NCBI GenBank assembly: GCA_021779435.1
Contig: JAJYAR010000049.1
Location: forward strand, 1 to 11,060
Origin: a bacterium
GTDB taxonomy: Bacteria > Verrucomicrobiota > Verrucomicrobiae > JAJYAR01
DNA: 11,060 bases
Direction of reading: 5' to 3'
Position 1 is the stretch's first letter. Every line of letters begins with the position of its first letter. Below the pieces are notes generated by a model that was given only the letters and a program-made list of their open reading frames with translations, made no database searches and was not told the DNA's origin. The position numbers were made by a program, and so were the translations under genes. Shown one piece after another: positions 1 to 7,459 of the stretch.

Positions 1-85
1 TGGATTCCGAAGTCAGACTGGCCACAGAGAGCACGGAGCTCCGACACAGAGTTCACGGAGAATAACTCAACCTGCCGAATGACTG
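1..85 (+). repeat. Family A repeat, copy 1 (3'-truncated)
   Basis: This is the left part of an intergenic repeat that recurs at about 316-477 and, inverted, at about 3232-3400. The shared words are GCCACAGAG at 21-29, then CACGGAGCTC, a CACGGAG-type word and GAGAATA. Even the outer flank GGATTCCGAA at 2-11 matches the inverted copy. Similarity fades past about 65-85, and element B begins at 99, so the right half is missing. No protein is supported here: the open frames are short and lie in low-complexity repeat DNA. Confidence 0.75.
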
Positions 86-98
86 ATGGCCGGGACTG

Positions 99-315
99 AG
101 TGCCTTGAGGTAGGGCCGGGCCGCTGGGCCGGCCGTCTGCGGTCGAAAACGCGAGGCACCCCGCCCACAGCGCGAAGTGCGCGAAGAGACGCGAAGCCCG
201 AGACCACCACACGCCTTCGCGTTCATTCGCGTCCTTCGCGGTTACCCTGCCTTGGTCTGGGGATTGCGAATTGAGGCACGGCCGGCCCAGCGGTCCGGCC
301 CTACCCCAAGGCACT
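99..315. mobile_element. Element B, MITE-like with 38-bp terminal inverted repeats
   Basis: Positions 99-136 (starting AGTGCCTTGAGGTAGGGCC) are the reverse complement of 278-315 with two mismatches, giving 38-bp terminal inverted repeats on a 217-bp element. A second, imperfect inverted repeat lies inside: CGCGAAG words at about 170-196 face TTCGCG words at about 215-242. The element encodes no credible protein. It looks like a non-autonomous transposable element or a large structured repeat. No clear target-site duplication is visible next to 99 or 315, so insertion by a transposase is inference only. Confidence 0.7.
166..245. repeat. Inner CGCGAAG hairpin repeat of element B
   Basis: The left arm has three spaced GCGAAG words (about 171-196). 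The right arm has the complementary TTCGCG/TTCGC words (about 215-240) ending in GCGGTTA. The arms would fold into an imperfect stem about 28 bp long with a loop of roughly 18 nt. The right arm closely resembles the right arm of element D at about 3134-3165, so both belong to one dispersed word-like repeat family. Confidence 0.6.
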
Positions 316-477
316 AACACAGAGCAGCACGGAGCTCCGACACGGAGCTCACGGAGAATACCTTGACCGGCAGCAGCCCGATCTCGGGGTTCGCACTGTT
401 TCGTGGGGGTGAGAGTTGTCGCGCGAGCCTCCAGATTGGCTCGGCTTGGACTCTGTGGCAAAATCAGTATTCAGGTA
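316..477 (+). repeat. Family A repeat, copy 2 (complete)
   Basis: This copy starts at CACAGAG (318-324) and ends at CTCTGTGG (451-458), so the family has short inverted ends of about 8-9 bp. Similarity to the inverted copy at 3232-3400 continues through AAAATCAGTATTCAGGTA (459-476). By eye the two are nearly 90% identical, apart from an extra block of about 11-15 bp near 361-375 in this copy. It abuts element B and lies about 100 bp upstream of the STT3-like gene. The stretch 478-576 holds no convincing promoter or RBS. Confidence 0.8.
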
Positions 478-576
478 TCGGATGACAATGTCTCCCCCGG
501 TGGTCGCACACGTGTCAGGCCGCGGGCTCTTTCGACTTGCCCGACCATCGCCGAGCGAGGATAGCCAACGCTGCAC

Positions 577-3012
577 ATGACGAATGGTCCCACGTCCACC
601 CGGGCGGTTCGCCTCGCCGCGTGGCTCGCGTTTTTCTCCGTGATCCTGGGCTTCGTCGTCTGGGACTCCCTGGCGCGAAGCCGGCACATCCTCAAGCTGA
701 CCGACAGCTTTGGCGTCGCAGTCGACGCGCCCCCGCAGGATCCCGCGTCACCCACCGGCTATGCCGACCAGCGCCGCGCACTCCTCATCCCCGGCGGCTC
801 GGCGGACACCACGCACTGGATCATGCAGACACAGACGATGATCCAGCGCGGCGAGTGGCGGATCCATCGGGTCGACTACGACAACGCCCCGAAGGGTCGT
901 GAGGTACATTGGGCCGCTCCCTACCACTGGTGCCTGGCGGTGGTTGCCTGGGCGGATCACTCGCTCTCCGGCCGGCCGATCGGCATCTCGGTGGAACGGG
1001 CAACGCTCATCGTCGGCCCGCTGATGCTCGCCGCCTTTCTCCTGGCAATGGTGCCGTTCATCGCCCGCCAATTCTCGCCGGCAGCCGCGGTCCTTGCCGG
1101 GTTTGGAGCGGTTGCGGCGTATCCGTTCTACGTCGACTTCGAGCCGGGCCATGCGGATCACCATGGGCTGATCAACATCCTGGCGCTCTCCATGGTGCTG
1201 TTCGTGCTCCTCGGCAGCCGGGGCTCCGCGCGAAAATGGTTCACGTTGTCCGCGATCGCAGGGGGCCTGGCAATGTGGCTGAGCGCGGCAACCGCCGCGC
1301 CGGTGCTCGTGGGCCTGGGCTGCGGGATTCTCCTGGCGGGATGGATCGGCCGGACCGCGCAGACGCCGCTGCCCTGGCTCATCGAGCCCCGGCTTTTCCG
1401 GCTCTGGGGCTGGATCGGCGGCGGGTTCAGCCTTGCCGCCTATCTGTTCGAGTACTTTCCGGACGGCTTCGGCATGCGACTCGAGGTGAACCACCCACTG
1501 TACGCGCTGGCATGGATCGGAGCGGGCGAGGCTCTCTGCGCCGTGATCACCGCCCTGCGAGTCGGACCGAAGGCCGTTCCGTCCGCGATTCTGTTGCGAG
1601 GCGCCGCTGGCGTCGCCGCCATACTCGTCCTTCCGCTCACGCTCGCCGCAACCCACGCCACCACCTTTGCCGTCTCCGACCCGATCGTCTGGAAGATTCA
1701 CAAGCTGTACATCACGGAGATCCAGGCGCTGGCATCCCATTATTCCTCCAGACTCGCGGGGCAGTGGGTGGGCATCGCGCTGCCCACCCTGCTCCTGCTG
1801 CCGCCGCTGCTGAAGGCATTCAGCCGATCGGCAAGCCGCGAGGCGCGCGCGTTGCTTCTTCTCGCCTGGATGCCGGCCGCGCTTTGCTGGCTGATGGGCT
1901 GGACGCAGGTCCGCTGGCTGGGTCTCGCCTTCGCGATGTCGATCCCCCTGATCGCCGTCTACCTGCGTGTCCTGGGGCAGGCCGGGACCGAGCGACCCCG
2001 TACACGACTCGTGTGGGCCGCGGTGATCGCCCTGCTTTTTGTGCCGGGCGCAATCAACGCAGTCCGCGCCGCACTGGACGCGGACGAATTTACGACAGAG
2101 GAGATTCGAAATCTGGCGGAGCGTGACGTCGCGCACTGGCTCCGGTTGCGCAGCGGAGCCGGGCAGGTCACCGTGGCGACCGGGCCGGCGCCCACGACAA
2201 TGCTCGCCTATTATGGCAGCCTCAGGGGACTGGGGACGCTGTTCTGGGAAAATGGCGAGGGGCTGAGGAACGCCACTCGGCTGTTCGGCGAGCCCTCGTT
2301 CGATGCCGCGCACGACCTGGTCACGAGGCTGGGAGTGACGCACATCGCGTTCTACTCATGGAATGCGCTCGAGGTTTCGCTCGCGAAGCTCGATCGCGGA
2401 CTTTCCCCGGATGCGCCAATCCCGCAAGACTCGTTCATCGCACGCCTGCTCGCCTCCCCGGTGCCGCCGCCATGGCTGCGCGCGCTCCCCTTCAAGCTCC
2501 CGGACAACGCCGCGGTTTCCGGCGCCTACGTGCGCATATGGGAGGTGACCACCGACACCACTCCGCAGAAGGCGCTGACGCATCAGGCGGCGTTTTTCCT
2601 GGAATCCGGCCGCGCGGACCTGGCTGCGCGGCTGATGCCTGCCCTCGTTGGGTACGAGAACGATCTTCCTTCGATGGTGATGCTCGCCGCAATCGCCTCC
2701 CGGCAGCGCGATGCCGCCGCGTTCCAGGCCTCGTTCGGCAGGGTCGTCGCACTGCTGCCCTCCGCTGCGTCGCTGTCGCCCGAGGAGCTTGTTCAACTCT
2801 CCGTCGTTCTCATCGTCGCCAACCGGATGGAGGACGCCCGGCGCCAGCTTGCCGGATGCATGCGAAACCTCGACGAGGAACAGCTTCGCCATTTCACGCC
2901 GGGTACGCTCAACGACCTTCTCGCCCTGAGCGACGGGCTCAAGGTCCCCTTCCCTTCGCCCGAGCTGCAGAAGCTCACGCAGGATCTGATTCCGCCGGCA
3001 CAGCGGAAATGA
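577..3012 (+). CDS. STT3/AglB-like membrane oligosaccharyltransferase (GT-C fold) with helical C-terminal extension
   Basis: This 811-residue protein has about 12-13 hydrophobic segments between residues 10 and 500. Motifs follow the STT3/AglB order: DTTHW at 77-81 (first acidic motif); HWAAPYHW at 111-118, like the archaeal 'HWPP' region; DFEPGHADHHG at 187-197, matching the archaeal second motif with its DHH; TEIQ at 380-383, a candidate for the catalytic-loop glutamate motif; and MGWTQVRW at 440-447 with a conserved arginine. In the family these bind a divalent metal and a lipid-linked glycan for transfer to protein. The following soluble domain lacks the usual WWDYG acceptor motif; at the equivalent place are AYYGSLRG and FWENGEG (545-561). 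Residues about 665-811 are amphipathic helices resembling TPRs. ATG 577 is supported by an in-frame stop at 562-564, but the RBS is weak (GCGAGGAT). It could instead be a polymer-forming or other GT-C enzyme. Confidence 0.65.
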   Translation: MTNGPTSTRAVRLAAWLAFFSVILGFVVWDSLARSRHILKLTDSFGVAVDAPPQDPASPTGYADQRRALLIPGGSADTTHWIMQTQTMIQRGEWRIHRVDYDNAPKGREVHWAAPYHWCLAVVAWADHSLSGRPIGISVERATLIVGPLMLAAFLLAMVPFIARQFSPAAAVLAGFGAVAAYPFYVDFEPGHADHHGLINILALSMVLFVLLGSRGSARKWFTLSAIAGGLAMWLSAATAAPVLVGLGCGILLAGWIGRTAQTPLPWLIEPRLFRLWGWIGGGFSLAAYLFEYFPDGFGMRLEVNHPLYALAWIGAGEALCAVITALRVGPKAVPSAILLRGAAGVAAILVLPLTLAATHATTFAVSDPIVWKIHKLYITEIQALASHYSSRLAGQWVGIALPTLLLLPPLLKAFSRSASREARALLLLAWMPAALCWLMGWTQVRWLGLAFAMSIPLIAVYLRVLGQAGTERPRTRLVWAAVIALLFVPGAINAVRAALDADEFTTEEIRNLAERDVAHWLRLRSGAGQVTVATGPAPTTMLAYYGSLRGLGTLFWENGEGLRNATRLFGEPSFDAAHDLVTRLGVTHIAFYSWNALEVSLAKLDRGLSPDAPIPQDSFIARLLASPVPPPWLRALPFKLPDNAAVSGAYVRIWEVTTDTTPQKALTHQAAFFLESGRADLAARLMPALVGYENDLPSMVMLAAIASRQRDAAAFQASFGRVVALLPSAASLSPEELVQLSVVLIVANRMEDARRQLAGCMRNLDEEQLRHFTPGTLNDLLALSDGLKVPFPSPELQKLTQDLIPPAQRK

Positions 3013-3065
3013 GCCGGACGCCGTCTGCACCGAAAATAGACACGAAGGAAGGATCGCGCCGACCT

Positions 3066-3165
3066 GAACCACAGATGAACTCAGATGGACACCCGGACAA
3101 AGGCACGCCAAGGACACGAATGAGCGCGGTAGTCTTTTCGCGTCTGTTCGCGCGCTTCGCGGTTC
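3066..3165. repeat. Element D, hairpin-like intergenic repeat
   Basis: This 100-bp repeat is bounded by GAACC (3066-3070) and GGTTC (3161-3165). The left arm has ACCACAGATGAAC, CAGATGGACAC and CCAAGGACACGAATG. The right arm has TTTTCGCGTCTGTTCGCG followed by CTTCGCGGTTC. The arms are imperfectly complementary over about 28 bp, and the right arm resembles that of the inner hairpin in element B. Such word-like repeats are known from intergenic DNA of environmental bacteria. It lies 53 bp past the STT3-like stop codon and could fold in its 3' transcript, but it has no U-tract, so it is not called a terminator. Confidence 0.6.
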
Positions 3166-3231
3166 ACAGGGTTTGGTGGTACGGGTACTAGTGCCCGCAC
3201 GAATCGGTGCCGCCCCGGCGGAAGTTTTATC

Positions 3232-3400
3232 TATTACCTGAATACCGATTTTGCCACAGAGGCCAAATCCGAGCCAAGCCGGAGGCTCGCGCGGCAACTC
3301 TCACCCGCCCGAAACAGTGCGAACGCCGAGATTGGGCTATTCTCTGTGAACTCCGTGTCCGAGCTCCGTGCCCTCTGTGACTGCCTTGTTTCGGAATCCG
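3232..3400 (-). repeat. Family A repeat, copy 3 (inverted)
   Basis: Read on the minus strand, this stretch matches copies 1 and 2. GGATTCCGAA (about 3391-3400) matches the flank of copy 1. Then come CACAGAGGGCACGGAGCTC, GAGAATA, the GTTCGCACTGTTTCG block shared with copy 2, GCGCGAGCCTCC, CTCTGTGGC at about 3253-3261, and AAAATCGGTATTCAGGTA. With copy 2 it forms an inverted pair around the whole STT3-like gene. The rest of the 3013-3498 gap holds element D, a terminator and no supportable gene. Confidence 0.8.
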
Positions 3401-3435
3401 GGCATCAGATGACACTCTGGCTCGTCGGCAGGCGC

Positions 3436-3469
3436 AAAAAAAGCCCTCCCCCGGCCGACCGGAGGAGAG
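3436..3469 (-). terminator. Rho-independent terminator of the TonB-dependent receptor gene
   Basis: On the minus strand, CTCTCCTCCGG pairs with CCGGGGGAGGG. This gives an 11-bp stem with two G-U wobbles and a TCGG tetraloop, followed by GC and a run of seven T (3442-3436). It starts 30 bp past the receptor stop codon, the expected place for a terminator of the leftward genes. It is not well formed for plus-strand transcription. Confidence 0.85.
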
Positions 3470-3498
3470 CTGTCACGCCTCACCAACCTACAACGGGT

Positions 3499-6400
3499 CT
3501 AGAAGTCGAACGTGGTCGTCAGATACCAGGTACGCGGGTTCTTGATACGGTACTGCGCCGGCGATCCATCCATGTTGTAATAGATCGTCTCTAGTCCGCC
3601 CTTTTCCGCCACGTCTCGGACGTTCAGCTGCACCTTCATGCGAACCTTGTCGGTCAGCTTCATCGAGTACGACGCCCACAGGTCGATGTTCGTCTGCGCC
3701 GGGGAGTAGATCGGCCGGTCGAAATCGGGGAACACGATGTTGGCCACCCCCGCGCTCGGACGGACGTAGGTCGTGGGATCGAGGAGACCCTGGTAGCTGA
3801 CAAACGCCTTGTCCTGCCAGCGCACGCTGCCGCCGACGGTCACGCCCTTGAGCCTGCCCGTCTGGAACGTGTAGCTCGTGAGATAGCTCGCGGACCATTC
3901 CCGCTCGCCCGGGACAAGCTGCCTCGCCTGGGCCAGCATCGGCAGATACTGGGATTCGACGATCTGGGTGTAGGTGGTCTGCATATTGCCGGTGCCGCCC
4001 TGCGCAGTCGACGGGGCATCGTTGTTGCCCGCGCCGGCGCCGTCCGCGGGATCGGTGAAGCCATAGCCGGTCCAGAACGACCCGAGCTGAAGCCGGTTTC
4101 CATTGCTGGCCTTCACCACGTCCTGAGTGAACTCGGAGGTCAGCGCCTCCCACTGCGGCCGGCGGAACTTGATCCATTCCGTCACCTCCGGACCAACGGC
4201 CGAGGCCCTGGCCTTCTGTTGCCCGACGGTCAGCTTCATCGTCCAGGCACGGCTGGGGTTGAACGTGGCGGAGAACTCCTTGCCCTTGGACTCGTAGGTC
4301 TCGGTGGCGGTGATCGAGCCGTCGTACAGCGGCCAGTTGAAGTCGCCGAGAGGGAAGCTCCCCCACTGCAGCCGGGAGATCTCGGCCTGCATCTGCGGCG
4401 TGAGCGGATTCACCGTGTTGTTCGCGAAGTTCGCGTCGATCGCCGGGTCCTGCCCGTGCCGCATGCGCACCACGTACGTCGCCCAGAGCCTGGCCCCTGC
4501 ATCAATGCGCGTCAGCCGTCCCGTGACTGTGTTTCCCACCGCCGAGGACTGATTTCGGTTGGTCGCCTTGTACCAGTTCATCCGGAGCACCAGTCTGTCA
4601 TCGAGCAGGTTCAGGCCGAAGCCGTAGTCCTTTCCCTCACCGGACGGCGTCGGGAGGTGGTTGTTGAAGAAATCGACCACGATCCCGGAAGGTGCGTTGA
4701 AGTTGTCGGAGGTGTTGTAATGGACCGTGAGGCCGCGGGCGAGCTGCCCAAGGAAACTGCCCCCAGACGCACTCTCCTCGATGGCCCGCCAGCCCTTCAG
4801 CGGACGAATCACCCCGCCGCGGGTCATGGTGTTGCCGCTTGTGTACGTCGCCGTGCCGAGGACATTCCACAGGCCGGGATTGGCGTCACCGTTCGTGTAC
4901 TGCTGCGCCACCGTGAACGGGGTCCCGTCGTAGTTGCGACCGGTGTAATTCTGCATCTTCAGGACATCCCTGCGCCAGCCGATCGTGGGAAGGAGGCGGT
5001 CCTGCCAGAGCCACCCCTGCCATGCGACGCTCTTCGAGGAGGTCTTGCGCGTGGAAACACCGTAGGGATTGCCGAGATAACCGAGGTTCTGGCGGAAGGT
5101 CAGGTTCGTCTGGCGAAACGCAGCCGCCTGCCAGTCGTAGAACGAGAGCGTGCCGGAGGTGGGGCCGCCGAAGCCAGGCGCCTCGATCCGCTGCAGGCCC
5201 TGTTCCACCACGCCGTTGCTGTTGTGGCCGAGATAATACACGCGCTGCAGGTTCGCGCTGTTTCCGGCCCAGCTGAACGCAGCTCCGGGCGTGTTCGCAT
5301 TCGCGGGAAGAAACCGCGGATCACCGGCGATCGTCGAAAGCCGGTACCGCAGGCTGTTCGCCCACTGGTCCTGCTGCGAGGCGAGTCCGAGCAGCCTGTG
5401 ACGGCCGAGCCAGCGGGCCCAATCCGTCCGCCTCGACAGATCGATCTCGTACGCGAGCATCGCGCGTTTGTTGTCGTTCGTCTCCGGCTGGTAGAAGGAG
5501 TCGGCCTGCGAGTCGAAGACGAACGGCGATCCAAAATAGGGATTCGGCCTGCCGTCGATCGTATAGAGGTTCGTGTCCACATACAGGCGCGCAGCCTGAT
5601 TCGCCTGCCCCAGTGGATAATGAACCCACTCGTCGAATTCCTGCCGGAACCAGCCTCCGCTGAAATACATATTGTGGAGCGGCGTCGTGAATATCTGCTG
5701 CTGGAGCTCGACGTTGTATGTATAGGCATTCTGGGTTCCGTAGTTTGCTCCGAACGTGCTGTATTTTTCCCAGTCGTAGATGCCCTTGTCCGTCACCTGG
5801 GGAGCCAGCCACTGGACGTAGCCCGTTGCGCCGGTGCTTGCCGCGGGCCTCGGCACGAGAAATCCATTCGAAAACGTCAGCCGCCGCGCAGCCATTTCGC
5901 GCTGCGCCTGCGTCCGCCCCGCGTCGGCCGGCAGTCCGGAGTTCGTCGTTCCACCGGAGGTCGCGTCCGTCACCGTGAACGCCATGAGCTGCGCGTTGTC
6001 ATAGACGAGCGTCGGTCGGTTGGGCATGAACTGGATTCCTCCGATGAACAGAGGGCCCGGCACGTTTGCCGCGGAGACGAAGTTGATGTCGCCACTCTGG
6101 CTTCCCGTGACCCCCGCGACGTAACGCGTGTCACGTGTCGAGACCAGGTAGGGACCGACCGAGCGTCCGGTGTCCTGAAACGTGACCATCTGCGTCACCG
6201 GGTTCCAACCCGGACGGCCGGCATTACGCCACGGTGTCACGAAATCCTGCGGAGGCAGCGCATTCGGCCGGTTGTTGAAGTTGTCGTAGTGCTCGTAGCT
6301 CGCGGTCAGCTTCGTCCCGCTGAACGGCCGCCATGTGGCCGAGGCGTATTGCCTGCGATAGATGTCGGAGGACGGTTTCCGCTGAAAACCACGGGAGTCG

Positions 6401-7245
6401 TACAAGGCGGCGGCATAGACCGCGAACTTCTCTCCAATCGGAACATTCGCCGAAAGGCTGGCGCGGTGCTCATCGAAGCGTCCGAACCTCGCCGTCACCG
6501 TGGTGTGGTATTTTCCAAGCGCCGCCTCGGCAGTCGACTGGTTGACGATGCCCGCCGGGCTGCCCGTGCCAAAGAGCATGGAGTTCGGACCGCGGCTGAT
6601 CTCCATGCTGTTCGCATTGTACGTATCGAGCGGAAGCCGCGATATCGTCGGGTAGTTGTTCTGCGCGGTGTCCGCGGCCCCCAGGCCGCGCACGCGATTC
6701 GCTGTATTGGAGCCAAAGGGCGATCCGGAGTCGTTCACCCATCCTCCAATGCTGTCGACGACTGTGCCGCGATTGACCCGCACCGGGGTGTAGGTGTTCG
6801 CGCCCTCGGTGTTCGCCTCGTACATGAACACGTCATTGATATCGATCGCGCCCGTGTCCTCCATCTGCTGCTTCGTCACAACCGTGATCGAGGCGCCGAG
6901 GTCGGACAGATTCGTCTTCAAGCGGCTCCCGGCGAGCGTGTTCTCGGCATAGTAGCCGACGTCCTTTTCGCTCGAGACCGTGAACGGCGACATCGCTACG
7001 ATATCGTCCGTCGCGGTGGCTGCGCTGCGGCCGGCAGTGGAGTCGGCGTTCATCGCCCGGGCTTCATCAGGATCGAGTACACCGTTGTTGTTCCGGTCGT
7101 ATTTCGCCAGCGCCTGGGCTTCCTGCGCCGCGGGCCCGGCCGTGTTGGCCGGTGCACTCTGCGCGTGCACGACGGCCGGGGCCGCACTCGCGGCAAGAAC
7201 CGCAAATGCAGCGCGTGTTATCTGTTCTCTTAGATCGATGATCAT
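3499..7245 (-). CDS. TonB-dependent outer-membrane receptor with N-terminal EF-hand-like loop
   Basis: From ATG 7245 the protein has 1248 residues, large for the family. It opens with a signal peptide of about 28 residues (MIIDLREQ..., then AAFAVLAASAAPAV, cleavage near VHA|QS). A 12-residue EF-hand-like loop, DRNNNGVLDPDE, follows at about 50-61; next come a TonB-box-like stretch DDIVAMSPFTV (80-90) and a plug domain with SDLGASITVVTKQQ (from about 114) and RGPNSMLFGTGSPAGIVN near 218-235. The rest reads as a long beta-barrel and ends in TTTFDF, with the terminal phenylalanine typical of outer-membrane barrels. It would import a substrate using TonB/ExbBD energy; the substrate cannot be told. 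In-frame starts at GTG 7341 and ATG 7302 exist, but 7245 places the signal peptide correctly. No Shine-Dalgarno site is evident. A terminator follows the stop. No carboxypeptidase-like domain was seen. Confidence 0.93.
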   Translation of the reverse strand: MIIDLREQITRAAFAVLAASAAPAVVHAQSAPANTAGPAAQEAQALAKYDRNNNGVLDPDEARAMNADSTAGRSAATATDDIVAMSPFTVSSEKDVGYYAENTLAGSRLKTNLSDLGASITVVTKQQMEDTGAIDINDVFMYEANTEGANTYTPVRVNRGTVVDSIGGWVNDSGSPFGSNTANRVRGLGAADTAQNNYPTISRLPLDTYNANSMEISRGPNSMLFGTGSPAGIVNQSTAEAALGKYHTTVTARFGRFDEHRASLSANVPIGEKFAVYAAALYDSRGFQRKPSSDIYRRQYASATWRPFSGTKLTASYEHYDNFNNRPNALPPQDFVTPWRNAGRPGWNPVTQMVTFQDTGRSVGPYLVSTRDTRYVAGVTGSQSGDINFVSAANVPGPLFIGGIQFMPNRPTLVYDNAQLMAFTVTDATSGGTTNSGLPADAGRTQAQREMAARRLTFSNGFLVPRPAASTGATGYVQWLAPQVTDKGIYDWEKYSTFGANYGTQNAYTYNVELQQQIFTTPLHNMYFSGGWFRQEFDEWVHYPLGQANQAARLYVDTNLYTIDGRPNPYFGSPFVFDSQADSFYQPETNDNKRAMLAYEIDLSRRTDWARWLGRHRLLGLASQQDQWANSLRYRLSTIAGDPRFLPANANTPGAAFSWAGNSANLQRVYYLGHNSNGVVEQGLQRIEAPGFGGPTSGTLSFYDWQAAAFRQTNLTFRQNLGYLGNPYGVSTRKTSSKSVAWQGWLWQDRLLPTIGWRRDVLKMQNYTGRNYDGTPFTVAQQYTNGDANPGLWNVLGTATYTSGNTMTRGGVIRPLKGWRAIEESASGGSFLGQLARGLTVHYNTSDNFNAPSGIVVDFFNNHLPTPSGEGKDYGFGLNLLDDRLVLRMNWYKATNRNQSSAVGNTVTGRLTRIDAGARLWATYVVRMRHGQDPAIDANFANNTVNPLTPQMQAEISRLQWGSFPLGDFNWPLYDGSITATETYESKGKEFSATFNPSRAWTMKLTVGQQKARASAVGPEVTEWIKFRRPQWEALTSEFTQDVVKASNGNRLQLGSFWTGYGFTDPADGAGAGNNDAPSTAQGGTGNMQTTYTQIVESQYLPMLAQARQLVPGEREWSASYLTSYTFQTGRLKGVTVGGSVRWQDKAFVSYQGLLDPTTYVRPSAGVANIVFPDFDRPIYSPAQTNIDLWASYSMKLTDKVRMKVQLNVRDVAEKGGLETIYYNMDGSPAQYRIKNPRTWYLTTTFDF

Positions 7246-7275
7246 TGGTGGAGTATATGCGCGCGCAGGGCCGCC

Positions 7276-7289
7276 CCACCCCGGGGTGG
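7276..7289. promoter_or_regulatory. Perfect 14-bp palindrome in the receptor leader
   Basis: CCACCCCGGGGTGG is a perfect palindrome ending 31 bp before the chosen ATG at 7245. As RNA it would be a compact GC hairpin in the 5' leader; as DNA it could be an operator. If translation began at 7302 or 7341 it would instead lie in coding sequence. Its function is unknown. Confidence 0.35.
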
Positions 7290-7411
7290 AGGAGTCTCCC
7301 ATTCGCAGCAGGAGTTTTGGTGTGTCGGTTGTATGCAACACCGGACAACGCCGCTTTCCCGCACAAGCGCAGGAAATCCCCCATCAATTTCTATATTTCT
7401 CACATCTCAAA

Positions 7412-7427
7412 GGCGTATATATACGCC
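7412..7427. promoter_or_regulatory. Perfect 16-bp palindrome between the second TPR gene and the receptor gene
   Basis: GGCGTATATATACGCC is perfectly self-complementary. It lies 32 bp past the stop of the upstream TPR gene and 166 bp before the receptor ATG, in the only AT-rich patch of the gap (7385-7425). It may be an operator for the receptor promoter. Read on the minus strand it could also fold (6-bp stem, 4-nt loop) with only TTT after it, making a poor terminator. No confident -35/-10 pair was found. Confidence 0.45.
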
Positions 7428-7459
7428 CGGACGCGCCGCGCCGCCGGCGCCGATTTCGC

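Noticed and set aside
1..477. CRISPR-like array suggested by repeated CACAGAG/CACGGAG words
   Set aside because: The words are unevenly spaced and belong to inverted, imperfect repeat elements without constant repeat-spacer units or cas genes.
537..565. Possible -35 TTGCCC and -10 GATAGC with 17-bp spacing before 577
   Set aside because: Only three of six bases match in each box, and the leader would be a few nucleotides long.
349..755. Minus-strand open frames upstream of the STT3-like gene
   Set aside because: They run through family A repeat DNA into the antisense of 577-3012 and have no protein-like features.
748..2343. Long open frame (531 codons) on the minus strand opposite the STT3-like gene
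   Set aside because: Its product is low-complexity, rich in R, G, Q and E, with no domain; it is the GC-driven shadow of the real plus-strand gene.
4219..7233. 1004-codon plus-strand open frame opposite the receptor gene
   Set aside because: Its arginine-, valine- and glutamate-rich product shows no motif, while the minus strand encodes a clear TonB-dependent receptor over the same span.
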